Source: Burkholderiales bacterium
GTDB lineage: Bacteria > Pseudomonadota > Gammaproteobacteria > Burkholderiales > Burkholderiaceae_C
Reading direction: 5' to 3'
Assembly: GCA_016195825.1 (NCBI GenBank)
Contig: JACPYV010000133.1
Location: forward strand, 1-46,595
DNA length: 46,595 bases
The notes under the pieces were generated by a model. That model was not told the origin of the DNA, ran no database searches, and saw only the letters and a list, made by a program, of their open reading frames with translations. This document shows, piece by piece, positions 7,522 to 15,432 of the stretch. Position 1 is the first letter of the stretch. Each line of letters begins with the position of its first letter. The translations under genes and the position numbers were made by a program.

Positions 7522-9129
7522 ATGGCCCAGCCCCGAGCGACCTGCTGCCTGTTCCGCCTGGCCGTGGCGGCTGTGCTCGCCGCACCGCTGCTGATCGCAC
7601 GGGCCGCGCCCGACGACGCGCCGACGCCGCTGCGCCAGCTGCAGGTGCAGCTGGACGGCCACCCGCTGGGCGAGCCACTGGACGTCTTCCAGACCGACTA
7701 CCAGGTGCTGCTGCCGCTGGGCGCGCTGTCCAAGCTGCTGGGGCTGGATGTGCGCGTGCAGACGGCCTCCGGCCGGGCCGCCGGCACCCTGCCCGGCTCA
7801 GGCGAACCCTTCTGCCTGGACCTGACCGAGTCGACCCTGCGCATCGGCGAACGGCGCCTCGCCTTCGAGCCGCGGCTGGCGCAGGCCATCGGCAGCGACA
7901 TCTATGTCTCCACGCAGCTGCTGGCGCGCTGGCTGAACCTGGAGCTGGCCGTAGACCTGCCGCACTGGCAACTGCGCCTGCGGGCTCGCGACGCCATCGC
8001 CGCGCTGACCCCTGTGCCGCCGCCGGCGGAGCCAGCCACGCCGCGCCGCATCGACGAGACCAACCTGCTGGTGCTGGAAGTGGTGCTGGACGGCCAAGTG
8101 CTGTCCGACAGCTTCAGCGCATACCAGGACGGCCCGCTGACGTTGCTGCCGCTGGGCGAGCTGTCCCGGCTGCTGACGCTGGCCATCCAGGTCAGGCCGG
8201 ATCGCGGCAGCGCCGACGGCCAGCTGCCGCACGAGCGCGGCTTCGCGCTCAACCTGGCCGAGTCGCTGGCCAGCGTGGGCGGGCGCGAGCAACACTTCGA
8301 GCCGCGCCTGGCCGGCGTCGTCGGCGACGACATCTATGTCGCCCGGCAGTTGCTGACGCGCTGGCTGCCGCTGGACCTGCAGGTGGACCTGGGCACGCTC
8401 AAGCTCAAGGTCCAGCCGCGCGAGAAGCTGCCACTGCAGGACAAGCTGGAGCGCGAGCGCCTGGCCGCCGCGCTGGCCGGTCAGCAGCCCGCTGATCGGC
8501 CAAACCACCCCTACACGCCGTCCAGCCCCGGGCTGATCGGCGTGCCCTCTATCGACCAGTCCTTCGGTGCCGACGCCCGCCGCGGCCGCGGCTCGCGCCA
8601 GTACAAGGCGGCCTACACGGCCTACCTCACCAGCGACCTGCTGGGCATGGAGGGCTCAGCCTATGTGCTCAAGACCCAGGACAAGGCCACCCCCGACCTG
8701 CGCGTGACGCTGGCCCGCAACGACCCCGACGCTGGCCTGCTGGGCCCGCTGCACGCGCGCTCGGTGGCCCTGGGCAACCTGGCCCTGCCCAGCGTGCGCA
8801 ATGTCATGCAGGGCAGCGCCCGGGGCAACGGCATGGCAGTCAGCAACCGGCCTTTGGACCAGCCCAACAGCTTCGACCGCCACAGCCTGCGCGGCGACCT
8901 TGCGCCCGGCTGGGACGTGACGCTGTACTACAACGACCAACTGCTGGCCTACCAGTCCTCGCGCGCCGACGGCCAGTACGCCTTCGACGACCTCCCCCTG
9001 TCATTCGGCGCCAACGAATTCCGCCTCGTCTTCCACGGCCCGCTGGGCCAGTTGCGGGTGGAGAAGCAGAGCTTCCTGCTCGACCAGGCGAGCGTGAAAC
9101 CCGGCGAGGTCTTCTACTCGCTGGCCTAG
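7522..9129 (+). CDS. Outer-membrane usher, N-terminal half (ends at in-frame amber)
   Basis: The reading frame runs 535 codons to a TAG at 9127-9129, and the same frame continues open for another 485 codons with matching character, so this is one usher gene interrupted by a single stop. The visible half has a signal peptide (about 1-29) and two tandem periplasmic domains of about 115 residues (about 36-150 and 178-300). Each contains the pattern LLPLG.LS.LL, FEPRLA and DIY. A YTPSSPGLIGVPSIDQSFG entry into the barrel and a plug-like segment (WDVTLYYNDQLLAYQSS) follow. An usher forms the secretion pore and assembly platform for chaperone-delivered subunits; a half barrel should not function. 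Decay, readthrough and sequencing error cannot be told apart here. Confidence 0.8.
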   Translation: MAQPRATCCLFRLAVAAVLAAPLLIARAAPDDAPTPLRQLQVQLDGHPLGEPLDVFQTDYQVLLPLGALSKLLGLDVRVQTASGRAAGTLPGSGEPFCLDLTESTLRIGERRLAFEPRLAQAIGSDIYVSTQLLARWLNLELAVDLPHWQLRLRARDAIAALTPVPPPAEPATPRRIDETNLLVLEVVLDGQVLSDSFSAYQDGPLTLLPLGELSRLLTLAIQVRPDRGSADGQLPHERGFALNLAESLASVGGREQHFEPRLAGVVGDDIYVARQLLTRWLPLDLQVDLGTLKLKVQPREKLPLQDKLERERLAAALAGQQPADRPNHPYTPSSPGLIGVPSIDQSFGADARRGRGSRQYKAAYTAYLTSDLLGMEGSAYVLKTQDKATPDLRVTLARNDPDAGLLGPLHARSVALGNLALPSVRNVMQGSARGNGMAVSNRPLDQPNSFDRHSLRGDLAPGWDVTLYYNDQLLAYQSSRADGQYAFDDLPLSFGANEFRLVFHGPLGQLRVEKQSFLLDQASVKPGEVFYSLA

Positions 9130-10587
9130 CAGGTGGCCGACGACGGCTCGGTGCGCAGCGTGGCACAGGCCGACATCGGCATCGGCAAGAAGCTGACCGG
9201 CAAGCTCGGCCTGGTGCGCCGCCCGCGCGTGGTCAGCGGCACGCCCCGCGACCCGCTGGACTACGGCCAGGTCGGCCTGCTGGCCTACCTGGATTCGATG
9301 ATCATCAGCTCGCAGCTGATCGCCATGCGCGGTGGTGGTGCGCTCGGTGAGCTGGGCCTGAAGACCCGCCTGGGCGGCTTCGCGCTGGACCTGCTGCACA
9401 CGCAGCGCCAGGGCAGCTTCATCAACGATCAGTTCGCCGACGTAGCCGGCGGCGTGCGTCAGCGCGACGAGCTGCACCTGCAGGGCGGCGTGCGCCTGGG
9501 CGGGCTGCCGCGCCTGACGCTGGACCTGAACGCGCTGCGCAACGTGCTGGACCAGGGGCCCAGCAACGTGCAGCTGGGCCTGCGCACCTCGCTGATGCTG
9601 TGGGGCACGGCGCTGTCCAACAGCCTGCGCTGGCAGCGCACCGGCGAGTTCTCGTCCACCGACGGCGCGCTGCAGTTCAGCCGGCGCGTGGCCGACATCG
9701 GCCTGAACGCGCAGCTCAACTACCGTGTGCACCCCGGCGCCAGCCTCCAGGCCGTGGCCATCAGCGCCGACCGCAAACTGGCCGACGGCTACCAGGTCAA
9801 CGCCGGCCTGCTGCGCAGCATGGACTCGGGCCTGACGCTGGTGTCGGGCGGCTTCAGCAAGAACCTCGGGGCATTCGGTTTGGCCTTGAGCGCCAGCTAC
9901 TCCAGCCAGCGCGAGCTGGCCCTGGGTCTGCAGCTCTTCGTGGCGCTGGACCGCGACCCACGCAGCGGCAAGTGGCTGATGGAAGGCCAGCCGCTGGCTG
10001 GCACCGGCGCCGTGTCGGCCCGCGCCTTTGTCGACCGCAACATGAACGGCGTCCGCGACCCCGGCGAGGAGTTCGTGCCCAACGCCGGCTTCATACTGAA
10101 CGGCGGCGGCCGCCACCCGCGGCTGACCGACGCAGGTGGCGTGGCGCTGCTGAACCGACTCACGCCCGGCCGCTACGCCGACATCGCTCTGGACCCGGCC
10201 ACACTGGAGGACCCGCAGTGGAAGCCGCTGACCCCGGGCGTGCGCGTGCTGCCGCGGCCCGGCCGCGTGGAGCCGCTGGAGTTCCCGGTCATCACGACCT
10301 CCGAGGTCGAGGGCACGGTCTACCTCGTCGACGCCGGCGGCAGGAAACGCGGCATCGGCGACGCAAGGGTGGAGCTGGTCAACGGCGACGGCGATGTCAT
10401 CGCGACGACCACCAGCGCGGGCGATGGCTACTATCTCTTCCACCAAGTCACGCCGGGCACGCTGCGGCTGCGCATCGCGCCGGACCAGGCGGCCCAGCTC
10501 AAGCTGAACGGCTCGCTGGCGCGCAGCGTCGACGTGCCGGCCACCGGCGACTTCCTGAGCGGGCAGGATCTGGAGTTCAGGCTCTGA
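9130..10587 (+). CDS. Outer-membrane usher, C-terminal half (after the amber codon)
   Basis: This is the continuation, in the same frame, of the gene starting at 7522. It begins QVADDGSVRSVAQADIG immediately after the TAG and runs 485 codons. It holds the rest of the beta-barrel (about the first 290 residues) and two C-terminal beta-sandwich segments. The first has DRNMNGVRDPGEEFVPNAGF, an SdrD-B-like calcium-loop pattern. The second has EVEGTVYLVDAGG...GDGYYLFHQVTPG, a carboxypeptidase-regulatory-like fold. A GTG at 9133 could start it alone, but the product would lack a signal peptide. No frameshift or loss of coding character is seen across the stop, so the lesion looks recent. The end overlaps the convergent ispD end by 11 bases. 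Confidence 0.75.
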   Translation, partial: QVADDGSVRSVAQADIGIGKKLTGKLGLVRRPRVVSGTPRDPLDYGQVGLLAYLDSMIISSQLIAMRGGGALGELGLKTRLGGFALDLLHTQRQGSFINDQFADVAGGVRQRDELHLQGGVRLGGLPRLTLDLNALRNVLDQGPSNVQLGLRTSLMLWGTALSNSLRWQRTGEFSSTDGALQFSRRVADIGLNAQLNYRVHPGASLQAVAISADRKLADGYQVNAGLLRSMDSGLTLVSGGFSKNLGAFGLALSASYSSQRELALGLQLFVALDRDPRSGKWLMEGQPLAGTGAVSARAFVDRNMNGVRDPGEEFVPNAGFILNGGGRHPRLTDAGGVALLNRLTPGRYADIALDPATLEDPQWKPLTPGVRVLPRPGRVEPLEFPVITTSEVEGTVYLVDAGGRKRGIGDARVELVNGDGDVIATTTSAGDGYYLFHQVTPGTLRLRIAPDQAAQLKLNGSLARSVDVPATGDFLSGQDLEFRL

Positions 10588-11272
10588 GGCAGCGCTCGGC
10601 CAGCTCGAAGTCCTCGGGCCAGGTCACCTTGAAGTTGGCCATCGACGCCCGCACCAGCCGCGGCGCCAGGCCCAGCGCCTCGACCGCGCTGGCCTCGTCA
10701 GTGGCCGCCGCGCCCATCAGCAGCAGCGCCCGCTCGACCAGGCCCAGCCGGAACATCTGCGGGGTCTGCGCGGCCCATTTGTCGCGGCGGTCGATAGTGG
10801 CAGTGACGCGGTCATCGGCATCGCCGGCCTTAAGCGTGTCGGCGATAGGCTGGGCCAGCAGACCGCCCACGGCATCGCCCAGGCAGGCGTCGATCAGCGC
10901 GTCGACCCATGCGGGCCGCAGCAGGCAGCGAGCCGCATCGTGCACCAGCACCCAATCGTCGTCGCCCGCGCCGCGCCGGCGCAGTTCGGCCAGGCCGCCC
11001 AGCACGCTCTCGGCCCGGCTGGCACCGCCCACACGGGCGATCCAGCCGGCGTAGTCGGGCAGCGCCGCCTCGAAGCGGTCGTCGCCGGGCGACAGCACGA
11101 CCAGCGTCTGCACCAGGCGTGGCACGGCCGCCAGCGCGGCCAGCGTGTGGGCCAGCATGGGCCGGCCTGCAATGTCCACGTACTGCTTCGGTCTTCCAGC
11201 GCCAGAGCGCTCGCCGACGCCGGCGGCGGGGACGAGGGCGTAGCAGCGGGGGCTGTAGGGTTCCTGGGTCAT
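10577..11272 (-). CDS. ispD: 2-C-methyl-D-erythritol 4-phosphate cytidylyltransferase (IspD)
   Basis: IspD transfers CMP from CTP to methylerythritol 4-phosphate in the MEP isoprenoid pathway. The 231-residue protein has the nucleotide-binding loop ALVPAAGVGERSGAGRPKQY (Arg and Lys of the CTP site), GGASRAESV, the VHDAAR motif and the TPQMF motif, all in the expected order. Start ATG 11,272 overlaps the stop of the upstream bestrophin-like gene by one base; a GTG at 11,275 is an alternative. Its 3' end overlaps the end of the usher gene by 11 bases. ispF, the usual partner, lies about 8 kb away on the same strand, beyond the pilus cluster and the patatin gene. Confidence 0.96.
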   Translation of the reverse strand: MTQEPYSPRCYALVPAAGVGERSGAGRPKQYVDIAGRPMLAHTLAALAAVPRLVQTLVVLSPGDDRFEAALPDYAGWIARVGGASRAESVLGGLAELRRRGAGDDDWVLVHDAARCLLRPAWVDALIDACLGDAVGGLLAQPIADTLKAGDADDRVTATIDRRDKWAAQTPQMFRLGLVERALLLMGAAATDEASAVEALGLAPRLVRASMANFKVTWPEDFELAERCLRA

Positions 11273-12219
11273 CACAGCAGCAGGTAGTCGACCGGCACCA
11301 GCGCAGGCGGCAGGTCGGTGTCGCCCAGCGCCTGGCGCAGGTCGATCTCGATGCCACGGCAGATCGCGTCCAGCGGCAGGTCGTTAGCCTCGGTGCCAAA
11401 GGGTTCCTCGATCTCGTCGCCCAGCGCGTCCAGCCCGAAGAAGGTGTAGGCCACGATGGCCACGACCAGCGGCGTCATCAGCCCGATGGCATCGACGATG
11501 CCGAAGGGCAGCAGGAAGCAGTAGAGGTAGGCCGTGCGGTGCAGCAGCAGCGTGTAGGAGAAGGGCAGCGGCGTGTTCTTGATGCGCTCGCAGCTGGCCG
11601 CGGCGGCCGTCAGCGCGGACAGCGTCGCGTCTATCAGCACGGCGCGCTGGCTGTCCATGCCACCGTCACGGCGGCACTGGGCGAGGTCAGCGCCCATGTT
11701 CATCATCAGCGCGGCCGGCCAGTTGCGCGCGCCGGCCAGCGCCTGGCACTCGGCGGGCAGCAGCAGGCCGTCCAGGCCGGCCTCGTCGCCGGGCCGGTCG
11801 CGCAGCAAGGCCTTCAGCGTGACGCAGAAGGCCAGCGTGCGCAGCAGCAGGCGCACCCGCAGGTCGGCAAGGTCACGCGGCCCCGCCAGCGGGGCGGGCA
11901 GGTCGATGAGGTGCAGCACCTGGCGAGCCAGGTTGCGCGAGCGCAGCAGCAGCTCGCCCCAGAGCTTGCGTGCCTCCCAGTAGCGGTCGTAACAGGCGCC
12001 GTTGCGAAAGCCCAGGAAGATGGCCAGCGGCAGGCCCATCAGCGTGAAGGGGATGGTCGAGACCAGCACTGCGTTGTGGCTGGCCAGCGCACGGTGCGCC
12101 ACTGTGACGACGACGGCCAGCAGGATGTTGGCCAGCAGCGCGCCGCGTATGCGGCTCAGGATGGAGCCGCGCAGCAGAAAGAACAGCTTCAGGCCCGACG
12201 GCCTTTCTCGAACGATCAT
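11272..12219 (-). CDS. Bestrophin-like (UPF0187) membrane channel protein
   Basis: This 315-residue inner-membrane protein has hydrophobic segments at about 24-45, 50-70, 220-240 and 245-265. The family signatures are visible as LGFRNGACYDRYWEARKLWG in the N-terminal third and NTPLPFSYTLLLHR in the C-terminal half, followed by FFGLDALGDEIEEPFG. Bacterial bestrophin homologues form pentameric ion channels; the ion carried here cannot be read. The gene directly precedes ispD with a one-base stop/start overlap, so the two are probably co-transcribed, although no functional tie is obvious. Confidence 0.88.
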   Translation of the reverse strand: MIVRERPSGLKLFFLLRGSILSRIRGALLANILLAVVVTVAHRALASHNAVLVSTIPFTLMGLPLAIFLGFRNGACYDRYWEARKLWGELLLRSRNLARQVLHLIDLPAPLAGPRDLADLRVRLLLRTLAFCVTLKALLRDRPGDEAGLDGLLLPAECQALAGARNWPAALMMNMGADLAQCRRDGGMDSQRAVLIDATLSALTAAAASCERIKNTPLPFSYTLLLHRTAYLYCFLLPFGIVDAIGLMTPLVVAIVAYTFFGLDALGDEIEEPFGTEANDLPLDAICRGIEIDLRQALGDTDLPPALVPVDYLLL

Positions 12220-12222
12220 GGG

Positions 12223-12243
12223 GCGGCATTGTCGCCATGCCGC
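12223..12243 (-). terminator. Hairpin after the class II aldolase gene
   Basis: A perfect 7-bp stem (GCGGCAT / ATGCCGC) with a 7-base loop lies in the 40-base gap between the aldolase stop and the bestrophin start, both on the minus strand. There is no clear T-run, so termination is a guess from position. Confidence 0.35.
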
Positions 12244-12259
12244 GGACCGGGTCGGCCGC

Positions 12260-13009
12260 TCAGGCGTCGTGGCCGGGGTTCAGGCGCGCCAGCCGGCGCA
12301 GCAGGCCCGGCCAGACCAGCTCGGCGCCGGAGCCGCGCATGACCTTGTCGCTCTGGGCGCGGATGCCGGCCAGGATGGGCGCGGGGATGCGGATCAGCTC
12401 GCCGCCGCCAGCCTGAGCGCCGATCTGGATCTCGCAGGCGCGCTGCAGCATGAACATCTTCAAGAAGGTGTCGGCAGCGCTGTGGCCCAGCGTCAACAGG
12501 CCATGGTTGCGCAAGATCATCAGCGCAGTGTGCCCCAGGTCGCGCACCAAGCGGGACTTCTCGTCGGGGTTCAGCGCCACGCCTTCGTAGTCGTGATAGC
12601 TCAGCGACGCCAACGGGAACAGGCTGTGCTGCGACAGCGGCAGCAGGCCCTCCCGCTGGGCGCTGACCGCGATGCCGGCCACTGTGTGCAGGTGCATGAC
12701 GAACCGGGCGTCCTCGCGGGCCTCGTGCACGGCGCTGTGGATGATGAATCCGGCCGGGTTGACGTCGTAGTCGCTGGGCGCCACCTTGGCGCCGGCCTCG
12801 TCGACCTTGACCAGGCTGCCGGCCGTGATCTCCTCGAACATCATCCCGTAAGGGTTGATCAGGAAGTGGTGCGCCGGCCCCGGCACGCGGGCTGAGATGT
12901 GGGTGAAGATCAGGTCATCCCAGCCGTGCAGCGCGGCCAGGCGGTACAGCGCTGCCAAGTCGCAGCGGACGGCCCATTCATCGGGCGAGCAGTTGTCGGG
13001 CTTGGCCAT
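12260..13009 (-). CDS. Class II aldolase/adducin family protein
   Basis: This 249-residue protein has the class II aldolase fold. It shows DLAALYRLAALHGWDDLIFTHISARVPG at the N-terminus, MHLHT (two zinc-ligand histidines) in the middle and LRNHGLLTLG (third zinc-ligand histidine) after it. Relatives include fuculose-phosphate aldolase, ribulose-phosphate epimerase and decarboxylating or non-catalytic adducin-like proteins; the substrate cannot be assigned. Many proteobacterial members of this subgroup (starting DEW..R.DLAA.YRL) are annotated only as aldolases. The ATG at 13,009 has a GGAGACACC ribosome site; the longer frame upstream lacks one. It is divergent from the RlmN-like gene. Confidence 0.88.
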   Translation of the reverse strand: MAKPDNCSPDEWAVRCDLAALYRLAALHGWDDLIFTHISARVPGPAHHFLINPYGMMFEEITAGSLVKVDEAGAKVAPSDYDVNPAGFIIHSAVHEAREDARFVMHLHTVAGIAVSAQREGLLPLSQHSLFPLASLSYHDYEGVALNPDEKSRLVRDLGHTALMILRNHGLLTLGHSAADTFLKMFMLQRACEIQIGAQAGGGELIRIPAPILAGIRAQSDKVMRGSGAELVWPGLLRRLARLNPGHDA

Positions 13010-13113
13010 GGTGTCTCCTGCGGCGGTTGTGCGTCCAGCATAGACCGCGGGCCCGACGCGCGCTGTCGCCTCGGCGCAGCTTTGCTGACGCGTCGGGGAC
13101 AATCCCGGCCGTC

Positions 13114-14151
13114 ATGCTGATCTCCGACCTACGCCAGCGCCTGCGCACGCTGGGTGCCAACCCCGCTCACGAAAGCCGCGTGCTGCGCCACTGGGTGCGC
13201 GCGCTGGCTCCAGACGCCGGCAAGCCGCCGCTGCAGGGCTTTCTGCCCAAAGCCGTCCTGGCGGCACTGCCGGGCCTGACGGCCGAGCTGGACGGGCTGG
13301 TGACGCTGCGCAGCGAGCATGCCGCGGCCGACGGCACATCGGCACGGCTGCTGCTAGGCCTCACCGACGGCCAGACGGTGGAGACCGTGCTGCTGCCGCG
13401 CGACGGCGTGTGCGTGTCCAGCCAGGTGGGTTGCGCGGTGGGCTGCCAGTTCTGCATGACCGGCGTAGACGGTCTGATACGCCAGGTCGGCAGTGCGGAG
13501 ATCGTCGCCCAAGTGGTGCTGGCCAGGCGCAAGAACGCCAGGCTGCGCAAGGTCGTCTTCATGGGCATGGGCGAGCCCTCGCACAATCTGGCCAGCGTGC
13601 TGGACGCCATCGAGCTGCTGGGCAGCGAGGGCGGCTTTGCGCACAAGCAGCTGGTGTTCTCGACGGTGGGCGACGAGCGGGCGTTCGCAGCGCTGCACGC
13701 GGCGCGCGTGAAGCCGGCGCTGGCGCTGTCGCTGCACACCAGCAAGGCGGACCTGCGCGAACAGTTGCTGCCACGCGCGCCGCGACTCACACCCGCGCAA
13801 CTGGTCGACGCGGCCGACGCCTATGCGCGCGCCAGCGGCTACCCCATCCAGTACCAGTGGACGCTGCTGGACGGTGTCAACGACGGTGACGACGAACTCG
13901 ACGGCATCGTGCATCTGCTCAAGGGCCGCTACGGCCTGCTGAACATGATCCCCTTCAACAACGCGCCTGGCCTGCCCTTCAAGCGGCCGGACTGGGAGCG
14001 CGCCCGCGCCATCGCTGCCGAGCTGAGCCGCCGCGGCGTGCTCACCAAGCTGCGCGACTCGGCCGGCCAGGACGTGGAAGGCGGTTGCGGCCAGCTGCGC
14101 GCCCGCGAGGCCGTGGGTCGGCCCGTGCGCGTGGTGAGGATTCACGCCTGA
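13114..14151 (+). CDS. RlmN/Cfr-family radical SAM methyltransferase
   Basis: This 345-residue protein has the radical SAM cluster cysteines Cys107, Cys111 and Cys114 (CAVGCQFC). Cys100 in CVSSQVGC and Cys325 in GGCGQL align with the two catalytic cysteines of RlmN. GMGEPSHN is the SAM-binding GGE-like motif. RlmN methylates C2 of A2503 in 23S rRNA and A37 of some tRNAs. Two points suggest a paralogue rather than the housekeeping enzyme: FCMTG replaces the usual FC[SA]T[GA], and the protein is somewhat short. The usual ndk/hisS neighbours are also absent. For that reason no symbol is given. The ATG at 13,114 was chosen over an in-frame upstream start that would overlap the aldolase promoter region. 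Confidence 0.85.
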   Translation: MLISDLRQRLRTLGANPAHESRVLRHWVRALAPDAGKPPLQGFLPKAVLAALPGLTAELDGLVTLRSEHAAADGTSARLLLGLTDGQTVETVLLPRDGVCVSSQVGCAVGCQFCMTGVDGLIRQVGSAEIVAQVVLARRKNARLRKVVFMGMGEPSHNLASVLDAIELLGSEGGFAHKQLVFSTVGDERAFAALHAARVKPALALSLHTSKADLREQLLPRAPRLTPAQLVDAADAYARASGYPIQYQWTLLDGVNDGDDELDGIVHLLKGRYGLLNMIPFNNAPGLPFKRPDWERARAIAAELSRRGVLTKLRDSAGQDVEGGCGQLRAREAVGRPVRVVRIHA

Positions 14152-14265
14152 AACACGAAGGCTGAGGCCCGCACGGGTGACCCCTGTATCGCCTCCTGCA
14201 CGCAGAATGCCAACGCCGCACCGGCCCGAGAGTCGATGCGAGAAGAAAGTTCCATCGGAGGAGAC

Positions 14266-14865
14266 ATGAATCAGCTTCAGACGCTGGCAGCACACGCCCG
14301 CCTCGCGGCGGTGTTGGCCGGCACGGCGCTGTGCCTGCACGCCACAGCCGCGCCGACGGTCCACAAGTTCGACCCGACGGCCCAGGTGGGCGGCAGCACG
14401 CTGCAGCTCAACGGCAAGGGCACGCGCGTGAGGCTGGTTTTCAAGGCCTACGACATGGGGCTGTACACCACCCGGCGCGTCGGCACCGCGGCGGAGCTTT
14501 TTGCACTGCCCGGCGCCAAACGGCTGCAGTTCACCGCGCTGCGCGAGCTGCCGGGCACTGAGCTGGGCCGCCTCTTCCTGCGCGGCATGGGCGACAACAC
14601 GCCCAGCGCGCAGATGACGCGCCACACGCTGGCGACCACGCGGTTGATCGAGATCTTTTCGGGCAAGCCCAAGCTGATGCCCGGCGACACCTTCGCGATG
14701 GACTTCGTCCCCGGCAAGGGCACGCAGTTCTACATCCAAGGCCAGCCGCAGGGCGAGCCGGTCGGCGACGACGAGTTCTTCACGCTGGTGCTGCGCATCT
14801 GGTTCGGCGACGCGCCGGCCGACGCCAACCTGCGTGAAACCTTGCTGGACGGCGGACGCGACTGA
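14266..14865 (+). CDS. Chalcone-isomerase-like periplasmic protein
   Basis: This 199-residue protein has a signal peptide (about 1-28, ending HATAA). The mature domain has the bacterial chalcone-isomerase-like pattern: GSTLQLNGKGTRVRLVFKAYDMGLYT near the start, then P..L.F..L.E (LQFTALRELPG), MPGDTFAMDFVPGKGTQFY and a final LRIWFGDAPAD. The bacterial family is usually of unknown function and need not have flavonoid isomerase activity. A good GGAGGA ribosome site (14,257-14,262) precedes ATG 14,266, which decides the start. A hairpin lies 12 bases after the stop. Confidence 0.85.
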   Translation: MNQLQTLAAHARLAAVLAGTALCLHATAAPTVHKFDPTAQVGGSTLQLNGKGTRVRLVFKAYDMGLYTTRRVGTAAELFALPGAKRLQFTALRELPGTELGRLFLRGMGDNTPSAQMTRHTLATTRLIEIFSGKPKLMPGDTFAMDFVPGKGTQFYIQGQPQGEPVGDDEFFTLVLRIWFGDAPADANLRETLLDGGRD

Positions 14866-14876
14866 GTCCGCACCGC

Positions 14877-14895
14877 ACGCCGCCGCTGGCGGCGT
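14877..14895 (+). terminator. Hairpin downstream of the chalcone-isomerase-like gene
   Basis: A perfect 8-bp GC stem (ACGCCGCC / GGCGGCGT) with a 3-base loop starts 12 bases after the stop. There is no T-run, which is common in very GC-rich genomes, so termination is inferred from position and stem strength. Confidence 0.45.
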
Positions 14896-15006
14896 CCACC
14901 ACCGTCCGAGTGCCCCGCGCCAGGCGCCCGCGTCTGGGCGGGACTGCGGGTGAACGATTTCTCGGATTGCAGCTTCCGCTCAGATATGACCATTCGCCGC
15001 TTGCTA

Positions 15007-15022
15007 TAGTGAAATTTCACTA
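15007..15022. promoter_or_regulatory. 16-bp perfect palindrome overlapping the promoter of the CheY-CheC-DGC operon
   Basis: TAGTGAAATTTCACTA is its own reverse complement. It overlaps a TATAGT -10-like hexamer (15,005-15,010) and ends 20 bases before the operon's first ATG. The outer bases TTGC (15,001-15,004) and GCAA (15,023-15,026) extend the symmetry with one two-base slip. It is AT-rich in a GC-rich setting. Such a site would suit a dimeric repressor. The binding protein is unknown. Confidence 0.55.
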
Positions 15023-15041
15023 GCAACGGAATACGCTGTAT

Positions 15042-15425
15042 ATGTCCGAAGACGCCAGCACGCGGCCTCGCAAGCTCCTGATCGTCGACGACAGCCGGGT
15101 CTCGCGGATGATGATCCGCGCGTTCTTTGCCAAGCGCCAGCCGGGCTGGACGCTGCTGGAGGCCCAGAGCGGCGACGAGGCCGTGGAGCGGGCTGCGGCC
15201 GAGCGGCCGGATTTCGTCACGCTCGACGTCAACATGCCGGGCATCAGCGGCTTCGAAGCCGCCGAGAAGATCCTGGCAATAGACGGCCAGACGCGCATCT
15301 GCATGCTGACCGCCAACATCCAGGAAAGCAGCCGCGAACTGGCGCGGCAGCTGCACGTGCAGTTCGTCAGCAAGCCGGTCACCGACAGCTCGCTGGCCCA
15401 AGTCAGCGACATCTTTCTGGCCTGA
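15042..15425 (+). CDS. CheY-like single-domain response regulator
   Basis: This 127-residue receiver domain has no output domain. The acidic pair Asp16-Asp17 (LLIVDDSRVSR), phosphoacceptor Asp62 (TLDVNMPG), switch threonine in CMLTANIQ and conserved lysine in FVSKPV are all present, so it should be phosphorylated by a histidine kinase or small phosphodonor. No kinase gene is adjacent. The next gene, seven bases after the stop, encodes a CheC-like phosphatase, whose known substrates are phosphorylated CheY proteins, and a diguanylate cyclase follows. The three look like one operon. The ATG sits 20 bases after the palindrome. Confidence 0.92.
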   Translation: MSEDASTRPRKLLIVDDSRVSRMMIRAFFAKRQPGWTLLEAQSGDEAVERAAAERPDFVTLDVNMPGISGFEAAEKILAIDGQTRICMLTANIQESSRELARQLHVQFVSKPVTDSSLAQVSDIFLA

Positions 15426-15432
15426 CCTTGCC

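Noticed and set aside
9127..9129. Amber codon as a site of pyrrolysine insertion
   Set aside because: Nothing in the window points to pyrrolysine machinery, and an usher is not a known pyrrolysine protein; mutation or error is simpler.
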